Origin: Acinetobacter rathckeae
Lineage (GTDB): Bacteria; Pseudomonadota; Gammaproteobacteria; Pseudomonadales; Moraxellaceae
Assembly (NCBI RefSeq): GCF_015627125.1
Contig: NZ_VTDO01000001.1
Coordinates: forward strand, 186,001-250,000
DNA length: 64,000 nt
Direction of reading: 5' to 3'
Position numbers and translations under genes: made by a program. The notes beneath the pieces are model-generated. The model did no database searches, was not told where the DNA came from, and saw only the letters and a program-made list of their open reading frames with translations. This document shows positions 50,616-58,926 of the stretch, in pieces (position 1 is the first letter of the stretch; each line of letters opens with the position of its first letter).

Positions 50616-51278
50616 TTATTGAAACACAACATCAATATGTCTATAAAGCTGTGCATTGTGCATGTACTGTACAAGCTCATGTTGCACAGTTTGAATGTTT
50701 GTTGGTGTTGTACTGAGTTGATTCATCTTGGTCATGTGTAAATTGGCATATCCACAAGGGTTTATGCTTTCAAAGCCATCAAAATCACAATCAATATTTA
50801 AGGCAAAGCCGTGATAACTACGCCCACGTCTAATTTTGAAGCCTAAAGAGCCAATTTTTTGCTGTTCAACATAAACACCAGGTGCATCTGGCTTTGCGTA
50901 CGCAGTAATTTGATGTGGTTTGAGTAGATCAATCATCAGTTGTTCTGTAAAACTGACCAATGTTCTGACATTCCAAGCTAAGCGATTTAAGTCAAAAAGT
51001 AAATAACCCACCAACTGACCTGGCCCATGCCAAGTCACTTGACCACCACGATCACTTTGTACAACGGGTATGCCACGATCTATTAAAATATGCTCAGGCT
51101 TTCCTGCTTGCCCTTGTGTAAGCACAGCATGATGTTGGAGTAACCAAATCTCATCGGCCATGGTGTCATCACGCTCATGGGTGAATTTCTTCATGGCTTC
51201 AAACATCACACGATAATCTTGTAATGTTTGAAAGCAACGAATAATTAAGGTGGGTTTATGTTCAGAGCTAGACATCAT
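50616..51278 (-). CDS. lipB: Octanoyltransferase LipB
   Basis: Transfers octanoyl from acyl carrier protein to lipoyl domains, the first step of lipoate synthesis. The 220-residue protein has the signature RGGQVTWHGPGQLVGYLLFDL near residue 70. The catalytic Lys lies in QKIGSLGFKI and the Cys in INPCGY. ybeD lies upstream with 42 bases between, the same order as in E. coli. Confidence 0.95.
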   Translation of the reverse strand: MMSSSEHKPTLIIRCFQTLQDYRVMFEAMKKFTHERDDTMADEIWLLQHHAVLTQGQAGKPEHILIDRGIPVVQSDRGGQVTWHGPGQLVGYLLFDLNRLAWNVRTLVSFTEQLMIDLLKPHQITAYAKPDAPGVYVEQQKIGSLGFKIRRGRSYHGFALNIDCDFDGFESINPCGYANLHMTKMNQLSTTPTNIQTVQHELVQYMHNAQLYRHIDVVFQ

Positions 51279-51320
51279 CTCAGGCCGTAGTGTAGAGAAG
51301 TTGACGAAAAGAGTACGTGC

Positions 51321-51608
51321 TTATAGTGCTGTTTTAATTAAAGGGCAAGCGGCTAGATCTGCATAGAGTGCATGGACTTGCTCTAGTTCATCAAAACGAA
51401 GCTGTGCTGTAATCGAGTGGTATTTCCCTGTGCGTGAAGGCTGAATGGCTAATGTTTGCTCATCAAATTCAGGAAAGTGTTTGACAAGAATATCAACCAC
51501 TGCGGTTTTGAGTGGCTGGCCTGCTTCACCAATCAGTTTAATGGGGTAGTCCATCGGAAAGACCCAAAGGTCTTCACGTAATTCTCTTGAAGGCGTGCGA
51601 TCTAACAT
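51321..51608 (-). CDS. ybeD: YbeD/DUF493-family protein
   Basis: 95 residues, a small ferredoxin-like-fold protein of the DUF493 family. The conserved FPMDYPIKLIGEAG start, the LAIQPSRTGKYHSITAQLRF middle and LYADLAACPLIKTAL end all fit. Role unknown in general; the neighbouring lipB suggests an accessory or regulatory link to lipoate, as in enterobacteria. RBS AGAGGT is upstream. A hairpin (51629-51651) separates it from rpoD. Confidence 0.9.
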   Translation of the reverse strand: MLDRTPSRELREDLWVFPMDYPIKLIGEAGQPLKTAVVDILVKHFPEFDEQTLAIQPSRTGKYHSITAQLRFDELEQVHALYADLAACPLIKTAL

Positions 51609-51628
51609 ATTGACCTCTTTTAGTAATG

Positions 51629-51651
51629 AACGCCTGCAAGAAGCAGGCGTT
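51629..51651. terminator. Hairpin between ybeD and rpoD
   Basis: AACGCCTGC (51629-51637) and GCAGGCGTT (51643-51651), 9-bp stem, five-base loop. The T-run is on the plus strand, not the minus. It may act weakly on rpoD transcripts or be an RNA processing site. Confidence 0.45.
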
Positions 51652-51685
51652 TTAAATGTAGATTATGGGAGACTTGGTGTGTAGA

Positions 51686-53587
51686 TTAGTCGTTTTCTAA
51701 GAACGAACGTAAATGCTCTGAGCGAGAAGGGTGGCGTAACTTACGTAACGCTTTGGCTTCAATCTGACGAATACGTTCACGTGTGACATCAAATTGTTTG
51801 CCCACTTCTTCTAATGTATGGTCAGTTGGCATATCAATACCAAAGCGCATTTTCAGTACTTTTGCTTCACGTTCTGTAAGGTTCTCTAGTACATCGCGTG
51901 TTGCTTCTTTTAGTCCTTCAGAAGTTGCTGCATCTACAGGCGAAGTAATGTTTGAGTCCTCAATGAAATCACCTAGGTGAGAATCTTCATCATCACCAAT
52001 TGGTGTTTCCATTGAAATTGGCTCTTTGGCAATTTTAAGTACCTTACGAACCTTCACTTCATCCATTTCTAAGCGTTCACCGAGTTCTTCAGGTGTTGGC
52101 TCACGGCCCATTTCTTGCAGTAACTGACGTGATACACGATTAATTTTGTTAATCGTTTCAATCATATGTACCGGAATACGAATAGTACGTGCTTGGTCGG
52201 CAATTGAACGAGTAATGGCCTGACGGATCCACCATGTTGCATAGGTCGAGAATTTATAACCACGGCGGTATTCAAACTTGTCTACCGCTTTCATCAGGCC
52301 AATGTTACCTTCTTGAATGAGGTCAAGGAATTGCAAACCACGGTTGGTATATTTTTTCGCAATAGAAATCACCAAACGTAAGTTGGCTTCTACCATTTCC
52401 TTTTTCGCACGACGGGCTTTTGCTTCGCCCACGGCCATACGCTTAGAAATATCTTTAATTTCTACTACACGTAAGCCAAGCTCAGTTTCAATGTCTGCAA
52501 TTTTTTGTTGGAATGCTAAAACGTCAGGGCGTACTTTTTCAAGGTGTCCCTTGGTTTCTGCGGGCGTTTTCTCAAGCTGTTGATCTATCCATGCTGGGTT
52601 AGATTCTTGACCTGGGAACGTCGTTCTAAACAAGTTACGATCCATACGGCCACGGCGTAGGGCATAACGCATAATTTCACGTTCAGATTGACGAATTTGC
52701 TCATGTGTACCACGGATCATATTTGAAATCAGATCAAACAGTCGAGGCGTAAACTTAAACATCATAAATACAGTGGCAAGATGTTGCAGTGCAGCATCTA
52801 TCTCACTTGAATTACGACCATGTTTCTTAATGGTTGCTTTAGTCACTTCCCATGCTTGAGATAGCTCATCAAAACGTACTTTGGCAATTTCAGGATCAGG
52901 TCCTGATTCACCTTCAGAGTCATCAGCATCGCTTGATTCATCTTCATCTTCGTCATCGTCATCAAGTTTAACGTCTTTTGTTTTCTTATCACTTGATTTT
53001 GAGCTACTGGTTTCTTCGTCATCTAAAGATGAATCATCTTCAATCACTTCAGGAATGTCTTCATCTGTTTCAGGGTCTAGGTAACCTGATAGAATATCGG
53101 CTAAACGGCGTTCGCCTTGGTTGTATTCTTCATATTCTTTCAATACAACTTCAACAGCATTGGGCCAGTATGCGATAGAATGTAAAACGTCACGAATACC
53201 TTCTTCAATACGTTTTGCAATGCTAATTTCGCCTTCACGTGTTAATAGCTCAACCGTACCCATCTCACGCATATACATACGTACAGGGTCAGTCGTACGA
53301 CCAGGTTCACTTTCTACAGAGGCAAGTACAGCTGCAGCTTCTTCTTCAGCAACTTCATCGCCTGAGTCATTTGACTCACCAAATACGGTGTCGTCATTTT
53401 CTGGTGCACGTTCGTGTACAGGGATACCAACATCATTCAGCATCTGAATAATGTCTTCAATTTGTTCGCTTTCAGTAATTGAATCTGGTAGGTGATCATT
53501 AACTTCAGCGTAAGTTAAATAGCCTTGTTCTTTTCCTCGGCTAATCAGAGCCGCTACTTGAGAAGTAGGAGAATTGATATTGCTCAT
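51686..53587 (-). CDS. rpoD: RNA polymerase sigma-70 factor RpoD
   Basis: Housekeeping sigma factor, 633 residues. Region 1.1 lies at the N-terminus and region 1.2 has [20 protein letters not shown]. An acidic, Ser-rich stretch lies near 190-230 ([16 protein letters not shown]). Regions 2 ([21 protein letters not shown]) and 3 follow, and region 4 has [28 protein letters not shown] for the -35 contact. The gene has 399 bases upstream with no other gene. Promoters seen here fit the TTGACA/TATAAT consensus that this sigma reads. Confidence 0.98.
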   Translation of the reverse strand: MSNINSPTSQVAALISRGKEQGYLTYAEVNDHLPDSITESEQIEDIIQMLNDVGIPVHERAPENDDTVFGESNDSGDEVAEEEAAAVLASVESEPGRTTDPVRMYMREMGTVELLTREGEISIAKRIEEGIRDVLHSIAYWPNAVEVVLKEYEEYNQGERRLADILSGYLDPETDEDIPEVIEDDSSLDDEETSSSKSSDKKTKDVKLDDDDEDEDESSDADDSEGESGPDPEIAKVRFDELSQAWEVTKATIKKHGRNSSEIDAALQHLATVFMMFKFTPRLFDLISNMIRGTHEQIRQSEREIMRYALRRGRMDRNLFRTTFPGQESNPAWIDQQLEKTPAETKGHLEKVRPDVLAFQQKIADIETELGLRVVEIKDISKRMAVGEAKARRAKKEMVEANLRLVISIAKKYTNRGLQFLDLIQEGNIGLMKAVDKFEYRRGYKFSTYATWWIRQAITRSIADQARTIRIPVHMIETINKINRVSRQLLQEMGREPTPEELGERLEMDEVKVRKVLKIAKEPISMETPIGDDEDSHLGDFIEDSNITSPVDAATSEGLKEATRDVLENLTEREAKVLKMRFGIDMPTDHTLEEVGKQFDVTRERIRQIEAKALRKLRHPSRSEHLRSFLEND

Positions 53588-53986
53588 CTTATGCTTACCC
53601 TTTAGTTAGATCAGTGGCAGTAAAACCATATATAATATCATGCTTTGTCATATTGTTTTGAAGATTTTCCTATTTACTGCATCTAGGCGTTCAACTGATA
53701 TCGCATGCTCGTGTATTGTCACTTTTATAATCATGGGGGCATGTATTTTATTTTCAAGTAAAAATAGCTTCATATCTAAGCTTTAATATTGCAATACAAT
53801 AATATTGATCCAAGGTCTTGCTATATGCTTGAAATGGTATTGATATTGTTTATTGTGTATCCAAGTGAGTCGTAAACTTGGGTTTTATGATTGGAAAAAC
53901 AAATCCAAAAACATAAGCCTTGACAAAATATTTTAATAAAGATATACACCGCCTAAAGAGATCAATTTTTATTGAGGTGTAGTTGA
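53588..53986. other. Divergent intergenic region rpoD / PA3496-like gene
   Basis: 399 AT-rich bases with no gene recognised. The right end holds a near-consensus plus-strand promoter at 53920-53948. I did not settle on an rpoD promoter. Confidence 0.55.
53920..53948 (+). promoter_or_regulatory. Strong sigma-70 promoter
   Basis: TTGACA (53920-53925), 17 bases, TATACA (53943-53948). The -35 is a perfect consensus. The leader to GTG 53987 is about 30 bases. Confidence 0.75.
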
Positions 53987-54184
53987 GTGTCTTCTACAGA
54001 TTTTGAATTAGATGATAATTATGATGATGATTCAAGTTTTGATGATTCATCGAGTAAAGTGACTGCAAAAGAGTCATTAGAAAAACGTCGTTTAATTGAT
54101 GAGCTATTGGCACAACGCCGTTTAGAGCGTGAGCTTAAAGAGTTCGATTATGATTTTGACGACGATGATTTTGATGATGAATAA
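53987..54184 (+). CDS. Small acidic PA3496-like protein
   Basis: 65 residues, extremely acidic at both ends (FELDDNYDDDSSFDD at the start, DFDDDDFDDE at the end) with a basic/helical middle (ESLEKRRLIDELLAQRRLERELKEF). The family is called PA3496-like, putative envelope integrity protein; direct evidence for function is lacking. GTG 53987 has GAGG ten bases upstream. It opens the unit with ygfB and has its own strong promoter. Confidence 0.7.
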   Translation: MSSTDFELDDNYDDDSSFDDSSSKVTAKESLEKRRLIDELLAQRRLERELKEFDYDFDDDDFDDE

Positions 54185-54243
54185 CAGTTGTATGGTCGTT
54201 CTATATTAAATAACTTGTTAAGCATTATCATAGAGGAAATACA

Positions 54244-54762
54244 ATGAGCTTAGATTTAGACTTGCTTGCCGAATATTTAGATGGTGAGACCAATGAACAC
54301 GGGCTAGATTTCGCAGCAACACATGGCTTTTTGAGTGCGATTGCTGTTGGTCCAAGTTTTGACCGTTGGTTGGCTGAATTATTTGATGGTAAACAAAATA
54401 CAGTGCCTAAAGAAGTCGTTACCCAAGTAAAATTGTGGTTAGATGATATTCGCCAAGATTTAGCCAATGAAGATGGCATAAGTTTCCCATTTGAAGTGGA
54501 AGAGGCTGATACTGAGTCAAGTCTAGGTGATTGGGCTGTTGGTTTTGTAGATGCTATGTTTTTGAATGAAGAGGCATGGTTTGCTCCTGAGTTTGAAGAG
54601 CAGTTGGTCGATCTCACTTTACCAATTATGGTGTTTAGTGGTATTGATGATGAAGATCCACAAATGGAGTCATTCCGTCGTAATGGGCAGTTAATGGATG
54701 AGCTGGCGGAGGAAATTCCAGATAATTTAAATGAACTTTATTTAATGTATCACACGCCATAA
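54244..54762 (+). CDS. YgfB/UPF0149-family protein
   Basis: 172 residues, all-helical YecA/YgfB family. Typical stretches are THGFLSAIAVGPSF near residue 20, WAVGFVDAMFLNEEAW and the LADELAEEIPDNLNELYLMYH end. E. coli YgfB and Pseudomonas YgfB are implicated in regulation of the AmpC/ampicillin response and proteolysis (family knowledge), but no such target is here. It lies 59 bases after the PA3496-like gene and ends at a clear terminator. Confidence 0.9.
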   Translation: MSLDLDLLAEYLDGETNEHGLDFAATHGFLSAIAVGPSFDRWLAELFDGKQNTVPKEVVTQVKLWLDDIRQDLANEDGISFPFEVEEADTESSLGDWAVGFVDAMFLNEEAWFAPEFEEQLVDLTLPIMVFSGIDDEDPQMESFRRNGQLMDELAEEIPDNLNELYLMYHTP

Positions 54763-54769
54763 GTATTTT

Positions 54770-54796
54770 AAAAACACCTTTTTAAGGTGTTTTTTT
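54770..54796 (+). terminator. Terminator of the ygfB unit
   Basis: A5-CACCTT (54770-54780) pairs with AAGGTG-T5 (54784-54794), loop TTT. Confidence 0.9.
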
Positions 54797-54922
54797 ATGC
54801 GATTAACAAAGCACATTATTTAAAAATTTGGGTGAAATCATGTTGGTAAGCTTATGCTATACAGGTGCATATTTTGAGTATTAAAGCTTATTGCAAGGTT
54901 TAAGAGATATTTTAACTCAAAT

Positions 54923-54956
54923 AACAAAGGCAGGCATTTAAGTGCCTGCCTTTGTT
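54923..54956. terminator. Terminator of trhO (bidirectional)
   Basis: Perfect 14-bp stem AACAAAGGCAGGCA (54923-54936) with TGCCTGCCTTTGTT (54943-54956), six-base loop. Confidence 0.88.
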
Positions 54957-54969
54957 TTAAATCACTATC

Positions 54970-55902
54970 TTATAGACGTTTACGTTTTGCTGCGACAATT
55001 TGTGACTGACGCATACGAAAACCTTCTTTTTGTTTTTCAGAAGTTTTGTCAATACAATATACACATGAAACACCATGTTCATAACTTGGTAGAGTTGCTT
55101 CGGTTTCATTGAGTGGCCAGCCACATGCATGACATTTAATGTTAGAACCTTCTTCCATGCCGTGTTTCACCGTAGTGCGGCCATCAAACACAAAACATTC
55201 ACCTTCCCAAAGACTCTCTTCGGCAGGTGTTTCTTCTAGGTATTTTAGTACGCCACCTTTGAGGTGATATACTTCTTCAAAACCTTCTTGTAAGAGCAAA
55301 GAGGTTGATTTTTCACAGCGAATACCACCAGTACAGAACATCGCAATTTTTTTGTTTTTGTGTTCAGCCAATTGGGTTTTTACATATTCGGGGAACTCAC
55401 GGAAACTTTCCGTTTGTGGGTCAACGGCATTTTTAAATGTACCCGCTTTATATTCATAATCATTACGCGTATCAATCAAAATGACATCATCTTGTGCAAT
55501 CAGTTCATTCCACTCTTTTGGATTAAGATAATGCCCAACAAGGTTACGCGGTTTAACCTCTACACCTAAAGTCACGATTTCTTTTTTAAGTTTAATTTTC
55601 ATCTTTCTAAAAGGCTTGTCTTGACTGAAAGATTCTTTATACTCCATGTCATTAAAGCCCTCGCTCAGCAGGAATTGCTGTAAGCGATCAATTGCATTTT
55701 GGTCACCTGCTACAGTACCATTAATGCCCTCGTCGGCAACAATGAGAGTTCCACACAAGTTCATTGTTTTCACCAAATCTAGAAGACGTTGCTGTAAATC
55801 AGCAGCATTGTTTACTTCTTTAAATTGATATAGTGCGGCAACAATCCAACTTGTGCTCGCTTGCTGTTCTACAGGTGCAAGCTGTTCTACAGTAGCGTTC
55901 AT
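54970..55902 (-). CDS. trhO: tRNA uridine-34 hydroxylase TrhO (rhodanese-like)
   Basis: Oxygen-dependent enzyme that makes 5-hydroxyuridine at the wobble position of tRNAs, 310 residues. An N-terminal UPF0176 domain (LYQFKEVNNAADLQQRLLDLV, ADEGINGTVAG) is followed by a rhodanese domain with the catalytic Cys190 in MFCTGGIRCEKS. The C-terminal end carries C-x2-C pairs (KCHACGWPLNE and CVYCIDK), a zinc-like set. Role is known from E. coli YceA. A terminator lies just past the stop codon. Confidence 0.93.
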   Translation of the reverse strand: MNATVEQLAPVEQQASTSWIVAALYQFKEVNNAADLQQRLLDLVKTMNLCGTLIVADEGINGTVAGDQNAIDRLQQFLLSEGFNDMEYKESFSQDKPFRKMKIKLKKEIVTLGVEVKPRNLVGHYLNPKEWNELIAQDDVILIDTRNDYEYKAGTFKNAVDPQTESFREFPEYVKTQLAEHKNKKIAMFCTGGIRCEKSTSLLLQEGFEEVYHLKGGVLKYLEETPAEESLWEGECFVFDGRTTVKHGMEEGSNIKCHACGWPLNETEATLPSYEHGVSCVYCIDKTSEKQKEGFRMRQSQIVAAKRKRL

Positions 55903-56020
55903 GGAGACTCCAATTGTGAAAATCTTGAAAAAATTGAGTGCGTATTTTAGCGTGAAATAAGTAAATAAGCGAGAAAACCATAAAAAAATTATGGTTTTTA
56001 TAAACGGTCTGGAGAAAGTT

Positions 56021-56503
56021 TTGAGTAAAGATCATCAGTTAAAAGCATTAACCCCATGTGCGGGGCGTTGCTCAACAGTATTTGGTGATCAGGTTTGTCG
56101 TGGTTGTAGGCGTTTTAACCATGAAGTGATACGTTGGAATAATTATACGCCTGAGCAACAGTTGGCTGTATGGAAGCGTTTAGACGAGCAACTTGATCGT
56201 ATTTTAGTACCCATGCTAGTACACGCCAATGTATTACAAGTTGAACAGTTTTTAGATCGAAAAAAAGTACGATTACTGCCAAATGCGACTTGGGGACGTA
56301 AGCTGTACCATGCTTTAAAGCTATGTGAAAAAAATAATAGATTGGCTGATGAAAGTGGCTTAGGCCTTAAATCATTGGTTGTACGTGAAACATGGGATAC
56401 TTTTGAGGCGAGGGTATTACAACTTGCTGAAGCGAGCTATGAGTTTGCGTGGGTTAGAGCAAATAGCTTTGGTAAAAACTTAATAGAAATGGTTGAGGAA
56501 TAA
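56021..56503 (+). CDS. DUF1289-containing protein
   Basis: About 160 residues. The N-terminal zinc-like motif has C residues in TPCAGRCSTVFGDQVCRGCRRF, typical of DUF1289. The rest is helical and unassigned, with one further conserved-looking region (TWGRKLYHALKLCEKNN). TTG 56021 is preferred as start because GGAG lies six bases upstream; an ATG at 55991 has none. It is convergent with pth, one base apart. Function unknown. Confidence 0.8.
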   Translation: MSKDHQLKALTPCAGRCSTVFGDQVCRGCRRFNHEVIRWNNYTPEQQLAVWKRLDEQLDRILVPMLVHANVLQVEQFLDRKKVRLLPNATWGRKLYHALKLCEKNNRLADESGLGLKSLVVRETWDTFEARVLQLAEASYEFAWVRANSFGKNLIEMVEE

Positions 56504-56504
56504 A

Positions 56505-57083
56505 CTAAGGCTTATATGCATTAATGCCATTCATGGCTTTTTGAATGTCACCTTGTATGAGTGGGCGAGTATATGATAAGGCATGATGAATGGCATCATC
56601 CATTAAATCTTGTTCGCTACGTGGTGCTTTAGTCAGCACATGACCTGCAACACGCTCTTTACTCCCAGGATGTCCAATACCGATGCGTAGGCGATGAAAA
56701 TTAGCACCAATATGCGGCACAATGTCTCTTAAACCGTTATGACCACCATGCCCACCACCTGTTTTTAGGCGAATGATACCGGGGTTCATGTCTAGTTCAT
56801 CATGTGCAATAAGTATAGATTCAGGAGGGATTTGATAAAACTTACTGAAAGGCACAACACTTTGACCAGATTTGTTCATAAATGTTGTTGGTAGCAGTAA
56901 TCTGACATCGTGGCCTTCAATTTGCCCACGACCAGATAATGCAAAGAATTTTGCATCATTTTTTAAGCTAATGTTGTATTGTTCAGCAAGGCGCTCAACA
57001 AACCAAAAGCCTGCATTATGTCTAGTTTGGGCATACTGGCTACCAGGGTTGCCCAAACCGACAATAAGCGAAATATGATTCAC
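56505..57083 (-). CDS. pth: Peptidyl-tRNA hydrolase
   Basis: Releases peptidyl-tRNAs by cleaving the ester bond, 192 residues. The catalytic His22 lies in TRHNAGFWFVE, N12 in GLGNPG and D95 in HDELDMNPG; GGGHGGHNGLR is the substrate loop. It is 20 bases after rplY, as in most gammaproteobacteria. Confidence 0.96.
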   Translation of the reverse strand: MNHISLIVGLGNPGSQYAQTRHNAGFWFVERLAEQYNISLKNDAKFFALSGRGQIEGHDVRLLLPTTFMNKSGQSVVPFSKFYQIPPESILIAHDELDMNPGIIRLKTGGGHGGHNGLRDIVPHIGANFHRLRIGIGHPGSKERVAGHVLTKAPRSEQDLMDDAIHHALSYTRPLIQGDIQKAMNGINAYKP

Positions 57084-57103
57084 AAGTGAATACTTATCTT
57101 TGC

Positions 57104-57400
57104 TTAAGCACGTTTAAAGTCAGCGTGCATAGGTGTTTCTTTTGATGGGTGACGCTGTAAAGCTTGGATTTTAACGCTTTCAGTTTTGTCACCAATTTGA
57201 ATTTCGATGACTTCAGTAAAGAACGCATCTTCTTGAAGAAAACGTACTAATTGACGAAGTTCTAAAGTAACAGTTACAGGAGCAGCATCGCCACCGTAGA
57301 TGATTGCTGGAACTTGTGCAGCATGACGAAGGCGGCGGCTCGAACCTTTCCCTTGTTGGTCATTTGTGCGTTCTTGAGCATTTAATACAAAGTTTGACAT
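57104..57400 (-). CDS. rplY: 50S ribosomal protein L25, short form
   Basis: 98 residues, equal to the single-domain E. coli L25 that binds 5S rRNA loop E; the C-terminal CTC domain is absent. RSRR-like GSSRRLRHAAQVPAIIYGG is typical. A perfect hairpin (57428-57450) lies in its leader, just after the prs terminator. In E. coli, L25 controls its own mRNA. RBS GAGGAC lies upstream. Confidence 0.95.
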   Translation of the reverse strand: MSNFVLNAQERTNDQQGKGSSRRLRHAAQVPAIIYGGDAAPVTVTLELRQLVRFLQEDAFFTEVIEIQIGDKTESVKIQALQRHPSKETPMHADFKRA

Positions 57401-57427
57401 GAGATGTCCTCATTGAGTGAGTTGAGT

Positions 57428-57450
57428 GCTAGATTTGCGACCAATCTAGC
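57428..57450 (-). promoter_or_regulatory. Leader hairpin of rplY (possible L25 autoregulatory element)
   Basis: On the minus strand GCTAGATT and AATCTAGC form a perfect 8-bp stem with a seven-base loop (GGTCGCA), 28-50 bases before the ATG. It is too close to the start to be a terminator and has no T-run. Confidence 0.5.
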
Positions 57451-57453
57451 GAT

Positions 57454-57484
57454 AAAAAAGACCCTAATATACATTAAGGTCTTT
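57454..57484 (-). terminator. Terminator downstream of prs
   Basis: AAAGACCTTAA pairs with TTAGGGTCTTT (one G-U), six-base loop, then T-run on the minus strand. Confidence 0.85.
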
Positions 57485-57499
57485 ATTTTTGATAAATAC

Positions 57500-58453
57500 T
57501 TATAAGTAGCTATCGAACATAGCACTGATAGATTCTTCGTTATTAATACGACGAATCGTTTCAGCAACCATGCTTGAAACAGAAACTTGGCGAATTTTAC
57601 CAAGCTCTAGTGCTTCTTGTGATAATGGAATGGTGTCTGTAACAACCAACTCATCAATCACAGAATTACGTAAATTTTCAATGGCTTTGCCAGATAAAAC
57701 AGGGTGTGTTGCATAAGCAACAACATGGCGTGCACCAAACTGCTTAAGAGCATCTGCTGCTTTACATAGCGTACCTGCGGTATCGACCATATCATCGACA
57801 ATCACACAATCACGATCTTTTACATCACCAATCAAATGCATGACTTGAGATACATTGGCTTTTTGACGACGTTTATCAATGATTGCAAGATCAATGTCAC
57901 CAAGCAACTTCGCGACAGCACGTGCACGAACAACACCACCAACATCTGGTGATACAACCATGAGGTTGTCATGTTGTTGTTGACGCAAGTCTGCAAGTAG
58001 TGCAGGGGTACCGTAGATGTTGTCTACAGGAATATCGAAGAAGCCTTGAATCTGGTCCGCATGTAAGTCAATCATGACTACACGGTCAATTCCTACAGTG
58101 GTGAGCATATCTGCAACAACTTTTGCAGTAATAGGCACACGTGCTGAGCGAGGACGACGATCTTGGCGAGCATATCCGAAGTATGGAATAACTGCAGTAA
58201 TACGTCCTGCACTTGCTCGGCGTAGGGCATCTGCCATCACCAAGATTTCCATAAGATTATCATTGGTCGGTGCGCATGTTGGCTGAACAATGAATACATC
58301 TTTACCACGAACATTTTCAGTGATTTCGACAGCGATTTCACCATCTGAAAATTGGGTAACGGAAGCTGAGCCTAGAGGAACATGTAAATGGCTTACAACT
58401 TTTTGAGCGAATTGTGGATGTGCATTTCCACTAAAAACGACAAGATTGGGCAT
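57500..58453 (-). CDS. prs: Ribose-phosphate pyrophosphokinase
   Basis: Makes PRPP from ribose-5-phosphate and ATP for nucleotides, His and Trp. About 317 residues from ATG 58453 ([17 protein letters not shown]). The flexible loop is YARQDRR, the metal site includes [11 protein letters not shown] and the PRPP loop is [12 protein letters not shown] longer frame to 58516 runs through the tRNA-Gln and is not real. It starts 36 bases after the last tRNA-Gln, so it is probably transcribed from the same precursor. Confidence 0.96.
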   Translation of the reverse strand: MPNLVVFSGNAHPQFAQKVVSHLHVPLGSASVTQFSDGEIAVEITENVRGKDVFIVQPTCAPTNDNLMEILVMADALRRASAGRITAVIPYFGYARQDRRPRSARVPITAKVVADMLTTVGIDRVVMIDLHADQIQGFFDIPVDNIYGTPALLADLRQQQHDNLMVVSPDVGGVVRARAVAKLLGDIDLAIIDKRRQKANVSQVMHLIGDVKDRDCVIVDDMVDTAGTLCKAADALKQFGARHVVAYATHPVLSGKAIENLRNSVIDELVVTDTIPLSQEALELGKIRQVSVSSMVAETIRRINNEESISAMFDSYL

Positions 58454-58489
58454 GAAGCAGCCTTGGCGGTTGGCAGGATGATAAGAATT

Positions 58490-58564
58490 TGGCAGGGGTA
58501 GCTGGATTCGAACCAACGGATGGCGAGATCAAAACCCGCTGCCTTACCACTTGGCTATACCCCT
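58490..58564 (-). tRNA. tRNA-Gln (TTG), copy 1
   Basis: 75 bases on the minus strand with encoded CCA. Acceptor AGGGGTA pairs with TACCCCT. The anticodon loop is TTTTGAT with TTG in the middle, reading CAA. The base at position 9 is A, where the other three copies have C. It is the last of four, 36 bases before prs. Confidence 0.96.
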
Positions 58565-58656
58565 AGTATTTGCACAGCACTTTAATGTTTTTTGTGTCTA
58601 TTGTCAATAAAAGACAATTTTTTGATAAAAAAACATGCTGTATTTGGTTTGTCAAA

Positions 58657-58731
58657 TGGCAGGGGTAGCTGGATTCGAACCAACGGATGGCGAGATCAAA
58701 ACCCGCTGCCTTACCACTTGGCGATACCCCT
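58657..58731 (-). tRNA. tRNA-Gln (TTG), copy 2
   Basis: Same as copies 3 and 4, with encoded CCA and anticodon TTG. It is separated from copy 1 by 92 bases, the largest spacer. Confidence 0.96.
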
Positions 58732-58751
58732 ACAAAAGTTTGACACATATA

Positions 58752-58826
58752 TGGCAGGGGTAGCTGGATTCGAACCAACGGATGGCGAGATCAAAACCCG
58801 CTGCCTTACCACTTGGCGATACCCCT
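58752..58826 (-). tRNA. tRNA-Gln (TTG), copy 3
   Basis: Identical in sequence to copies 2 and 4 by eye; spacer to copy 2 is 20 bases. Confidence 0.96.
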
Positions 58827-58851
58827 AATATATGTTTTTCAGATGTTTTAA

Positions 58852-58926
58852 TGGCAGGGGTAGCTGGATTCGAACCAACGGATGGCGAGATCAAAACCCG
58901 CTGCCTTACCACTTGGCGATACCCCT
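58852..58926 (-). tRNA. tRNA-Gln (TTG), copy 4 (first transcribed)
   Basis: Identical to copies 2 and 3. Its 5' end shares two bases with the TAG stop codon of ispE, so it is embedded in the ispE transcript or has a promoter inside ispE. Confidence 0.96.

Noticed and set aside
58454..58516. N-terminal extension of prs
   Set aside because: It would translate part of tRNA-Gln copy 1 and has no homology to PRPP synthetases.
58563..58912. Open reading frames on both strands through the tRNA-Gln repeats
   Set aside because: They are read through four tRNA genes; the repeated peptides come from the tRNA copies, so they are not coding.
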